Assembly: GCA_011526335.1 (NCBI GenBank)
Contig: WTJB01000080.1
Span: 1 to 7,130, forward strand
From: Candidatus Arcticimaribacter sp.
Lineage (GTDB): Bacteria; Bacteroidota; Bacteroidia; Flavobacteriales; Flavobacteriaceae
Reading direction: 5' to 3'
DNA: 7,130 nt
The translations under genes and the position numbers were made by a program. The notes beneath the pieces are model-generated. The model saw only the letters and a list, made by a program, of their open reading frames with translations. It ran no database searches and had not been told where the DNA came from. The number at the start of each line of letters is the position of its first letter. Position 1 is the first letter of the stretch. Of the stretch, positions 1-4,000 are shown one piece after another.

Positions 1-1079
1 CTTGAAGCATGGACCGTGGTTACGGTAGGGATAGTTTTATCGTAATATACTGCTGTCCCAGAGGTTACGGCGTTCACTGTCGTTACATTGTTGGCTGTAT
101 CAGTACCCGTCCAAGAAAAGGCGATATAACCTTCAGGGTCTGATTGTTGCATAACATAACTATAAATAATAGTGTTGGTCCCCGAAAATGTAAATGCATT
201 GGTCGTTCCGGAAGCAATGCTGGTCATGGAATCTGCGCCCAATGATTCATTTGTAGTGAAACGCACATAGACGGTGTCGCCTGGTTTAGCTAAGGTTGTG
301 GAAGCATTGTTAGAATACATACTCACTGGAGAAATAACAGGGGCAGTCCGATCGATCTCGACCGATGAGCTGTCCGTTGTCATGGTTACTGCTTGGGTGG
401 GTGCATTCCCAAGTAAGTCGGTATATGTAATACTAAATGTTACTGTTCCTGAAGGATTCGACGGTACTATTGCATTGGATTCGATTGTATAATGCCGCTG
501 TTGCCCCGGAGGGTTCGAAGAACTTAATGTTAATGTATTCGCTGTAGAAGTCCCAAAAAACTGAATATCAGAGGCGTTGATAATCAAGTCTTCATCAGCT
601 TGGATTTCTATGGTGACCACATCTCCGTCTGTCGCTTTAGAATTTGAATACCCTCCAGCGGAAGAGATGCTCACAAAGCCTAGATTTGGAGGTGTAAAGT
701 CGTATGTTACGGTATCACTGTCAAAATCGGTATAATCATTTGGCGATCCGTTTGTATTAGTGGCGGTATTCCCGGCTAAATCAGTAAATCCAGCAGTATT
801 GATGTCCCAACTCACATAACCTCCGCTAACTGCTGGGTCGGTTGAAACTAGTGTGTAAACTGCTTCCACGGTACTCGTGCCCAACATACTAATGCTGTTG
901 GCATCCAAACGGGTAGTGGTTAATCCACCATTGGTATAGTAGAACTGAACATCATCTACCGTCACCCCGGTAACGGTTTCACTTACATCGAAGGTCAAGG
1001 TCACCGTGTCGTTTAAAACGGCAAAAGCAGGTGAAGCGTTGGAAGATACAATTTGAATATTACTGACCGTTGGTCGAAG
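1..1079 (-). repeat. C-terminal run of 'TxPxV' Ig-like domains up to the window edge (residues 1969-2327)
   Basis: Three domain starts are seen: RPTVSNIQIVSSN (1970), TPPNLGFVSISS (2097) and TAPVISPVSMYSNN (2213), and a fourth begins at IPTVTTVHAS (2318) where the window ends. Each has a DTVT(L/Y) or DVVTI strand and a DxxGN or DTxNN turn near its end (DLAGNT, DLLGNA, DTANNV). These are common in Bacteroidota surface proteins as extended stalks. Because the window stops inside one of them, the protein must continue; its full length and its C-terminal sorting or anchoring domain are unknown. Confidence 0.65.
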
Positions 1080-4000
1080 ACCATCGACAATAATCGTATT
1101 GGTTGGTGTTGGTACAGCAGATTGGTAATTTATCCCATAGATAGTATTGGGGACTAGTGGCAGGGTTTCATCGGTCAATAAATTTCCGTAAGGGTCTGAA
1201 ATCTGTGCGCCGTTGAGCTGAAAAGAGTTGACATCTACATAGGTCAAAGCATTGGAACAATCGCCTTCTTGAACAACATAGTCAAACTCCAATACTTTGG
1301 TGAAAGGATCTAATTGTCTTATTCTAGAATAATTAACCACCCTATTTGTTCCTCCTATACAAGTTGTAGTATTTAATTCAATCGAAGGAATCCCACTCAG
1401 TACACTTGACACCTGGTCGGCTTCATATTCAATTTGAATAGGGATGGTATCTCCAATAGCAAATGTCCCCGAAGTTATGGTGGTTGAACTAAGCTTTGAA
1501 AAAACCTTTGCTATTGGTCCACCTACCCCGTCCATTTTTATTTCAGCATTGTACTCTAGGGAAGAAGGTTCAGCAGTTCCATACAATGTTGGGGTTGGTG
1601 TTCCCGAAGTGGTTAAGGCAGTTCTAGCAGTATTCCCAGCTACATCCAGAAGGCTTCCCCCGTTCAGTTCGAGACTTTGATTGATCTCCATATAAACCTC
1701 GGAACCTAAATCCACTAAATCTCCCGCCTGAACCGTGTATTCAAAAGTTAAACTCGTGGTCCCTGATCCTGAAACATAGGTTATATCAGAAAAAGTTGGA
1801 CCTGTAGCAGAAGTCAATATGTCAAAAGTAGGACTAGCGCTACCCATGGTTAGATAAACAGCTTCATCGTAGACGATAATAACGTCAAAAGTTTGGCCGG
1901 TACCGTAAGTAGTTTCTGTTGTTACTGAAGAAGTCGCTTTGACCAAATTGGGTAAAACGGTATCTACCGTAACAGATAGCGTCTCTGAACCTGCTGCATA
2001 AGCATTCCCAAATTTATCGGTACCCGATACCGTACAGGTCAGTGCCCCTTGTGGCCCAGTGTACGTGGACATGTCGATATAATACGTCCAAATTTTATCA
2101 TTACTCCCTGCAACTGGGGAGAGTGTTTCATACCCCTGTCCATTGATATCAACCGTTGGCGTAGCCGACATGGGCTCAGAAAAAGTAGCGGTATAAGTCA
2201 CTACATCAGTAGCATTTAAATAGGGATCTAACTGGCTTAAAGCATGAGTAACCGTCGGGGGAGTAGTTTCTGTGATTAGCGTTAAACTAACATTTGAAGA
2301 TAGCGGGCGATTTTCTGCTGTATCTGTTGCCTTAACCGTAACCGCATAGGACCCTGAGGATAAATTAGAAGGAACATTCAATACATAGGTCCATAATGTT
2401 GGGGAACTTCCTTGCGTCATGGTGGCATCCACAATGGCTGTTCCTGAAACCGTTATTGCAGGAGAAGCCGCCATATCTAAACTAAAACTTGCTGTGATGG
2501 TGATCACCTCTTCGTAATCGATGATGAGGTCCCCATCGGTATACATATAGAGAATTGCTGCTGATGAACAGGTCCCCCAAGCGGGTTGACGAGCATTGTT
2601 ATTTAAAAATCCTGAAGCAGTGTTATTATCAAAATCAGTGGGTTTTGTCGAAATATTCGAAACGCACCAGCCACTTAAATCTTGATTGAAAATTGTTGCT
2701 CCATCGAACATGGAGGCCATATTAGTTGCACTGTCTACATCCCAATCACCTAGGTCTTGATTAAAAGCCGATGCTCCTGAGAACATAGAGGAAAATATGG
2801 TTGTATTCACAACATCCCAAGCATCAAGAGGTTGGTTAAAATTAGAGGCATTAGCAAACATTCCTCCAAAGGAGATTGCATTTGAAACATCCCAGTTATT
2901 TATTGTTGACGTAGATGCATTGTTAAAGGCCGTAGCATCTGCAAACATCTTAGCGAAGTTGGTGATTTGGGTCATATTCCAGCCACCTAAGTCTTGATTA
3001 AAAGAAGAGGCTCCGTAGAATATTTCGGCCATATTAGTCACACTTGAAGTATCCCATTTTGAAATATCTTGGTTAAAACTAGTGGCATTCCTAAATAATT
3101 CTGTCATACTTGTGACATTAGAAGTGTCCCAAGAAGAAATATTTTGATTAAAGGAAGTTTCGTTTTTGAACAAAACATTCATGTTCGTAACAAGGGTGGT
3201 AACTACACGATCCCAGTCCGTGTCGCTAATTGACTTCGAGCCTAAAGTTGTATTATCATATGCCTGGTACAAGTTACCATCCAAATAACCTTGATCTCCT
3301 GCACTACATCCTGTACATTTTATGGTTACTCCATTTTGATCATAGAAAAACATGGGGTCAATGCTAATATCTATTGTTTCGTTTCTTAAATAAGAATTAT
3401 TGGAGGTATCTGTTGCATTGACTGAAACGGTATAGGTCCCAGTTGTCACTGAAGAGGGTATATTCCACAAATACTCCCACACCGTAGCAGAAGTGTTCAA
3501 AGACATGGCTGTGTTAGTAACTAAACCAGAAACTGATATGGTAGGTGTTGCCAACATATTTTCAGAAAAAGTAGCCGTCAAGGTTACTATTCCAGAGGTT
3601 ATAATTGTGTCAGAATTAACCAGGTCTTCGCTAGACAATGTTAACGTGGCTGTTGAAGGGCAGGTTCCCCAATTTGGGCGATTAGCATAGATTAATGCGC
3701 TGCTAGTACTAAAATCTGTAGGTGTGGAGGTAATTGTACTAACACACCAATTTGATAGGTCTTGATTAAAAACTAAAGCTGTTTCAAACATTTCGTCCAT
3801 CCCGTTTGCAGCTACTCTTGAAACGTCCCAATCACCTATATCTTGATTAAATACATCTGCAGAATTAAATTGACGACTAAAGTTTGTCGTTTTTGAAACA
3901 TCCCATCCACCAATATTTTGATTAAATGCATTAGCATTGTTAAACATGGAAGACATATTGGTTACCTCACTAGTATCCCAACCGCTAATGTCTTGATTAA

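Noticed and set aside
274..492. Plus-strand open frame of 72 codons with a valine-rich, gene-like peptide
   Set aside because: The valine and threonine richness is the antisense image of Thr/Asn/Tyr codons in the Ig-like domains, and similar frames occur opposite the other Ig-like domains (1444-1680, 3493-3690, 4747-4977). No independent support.
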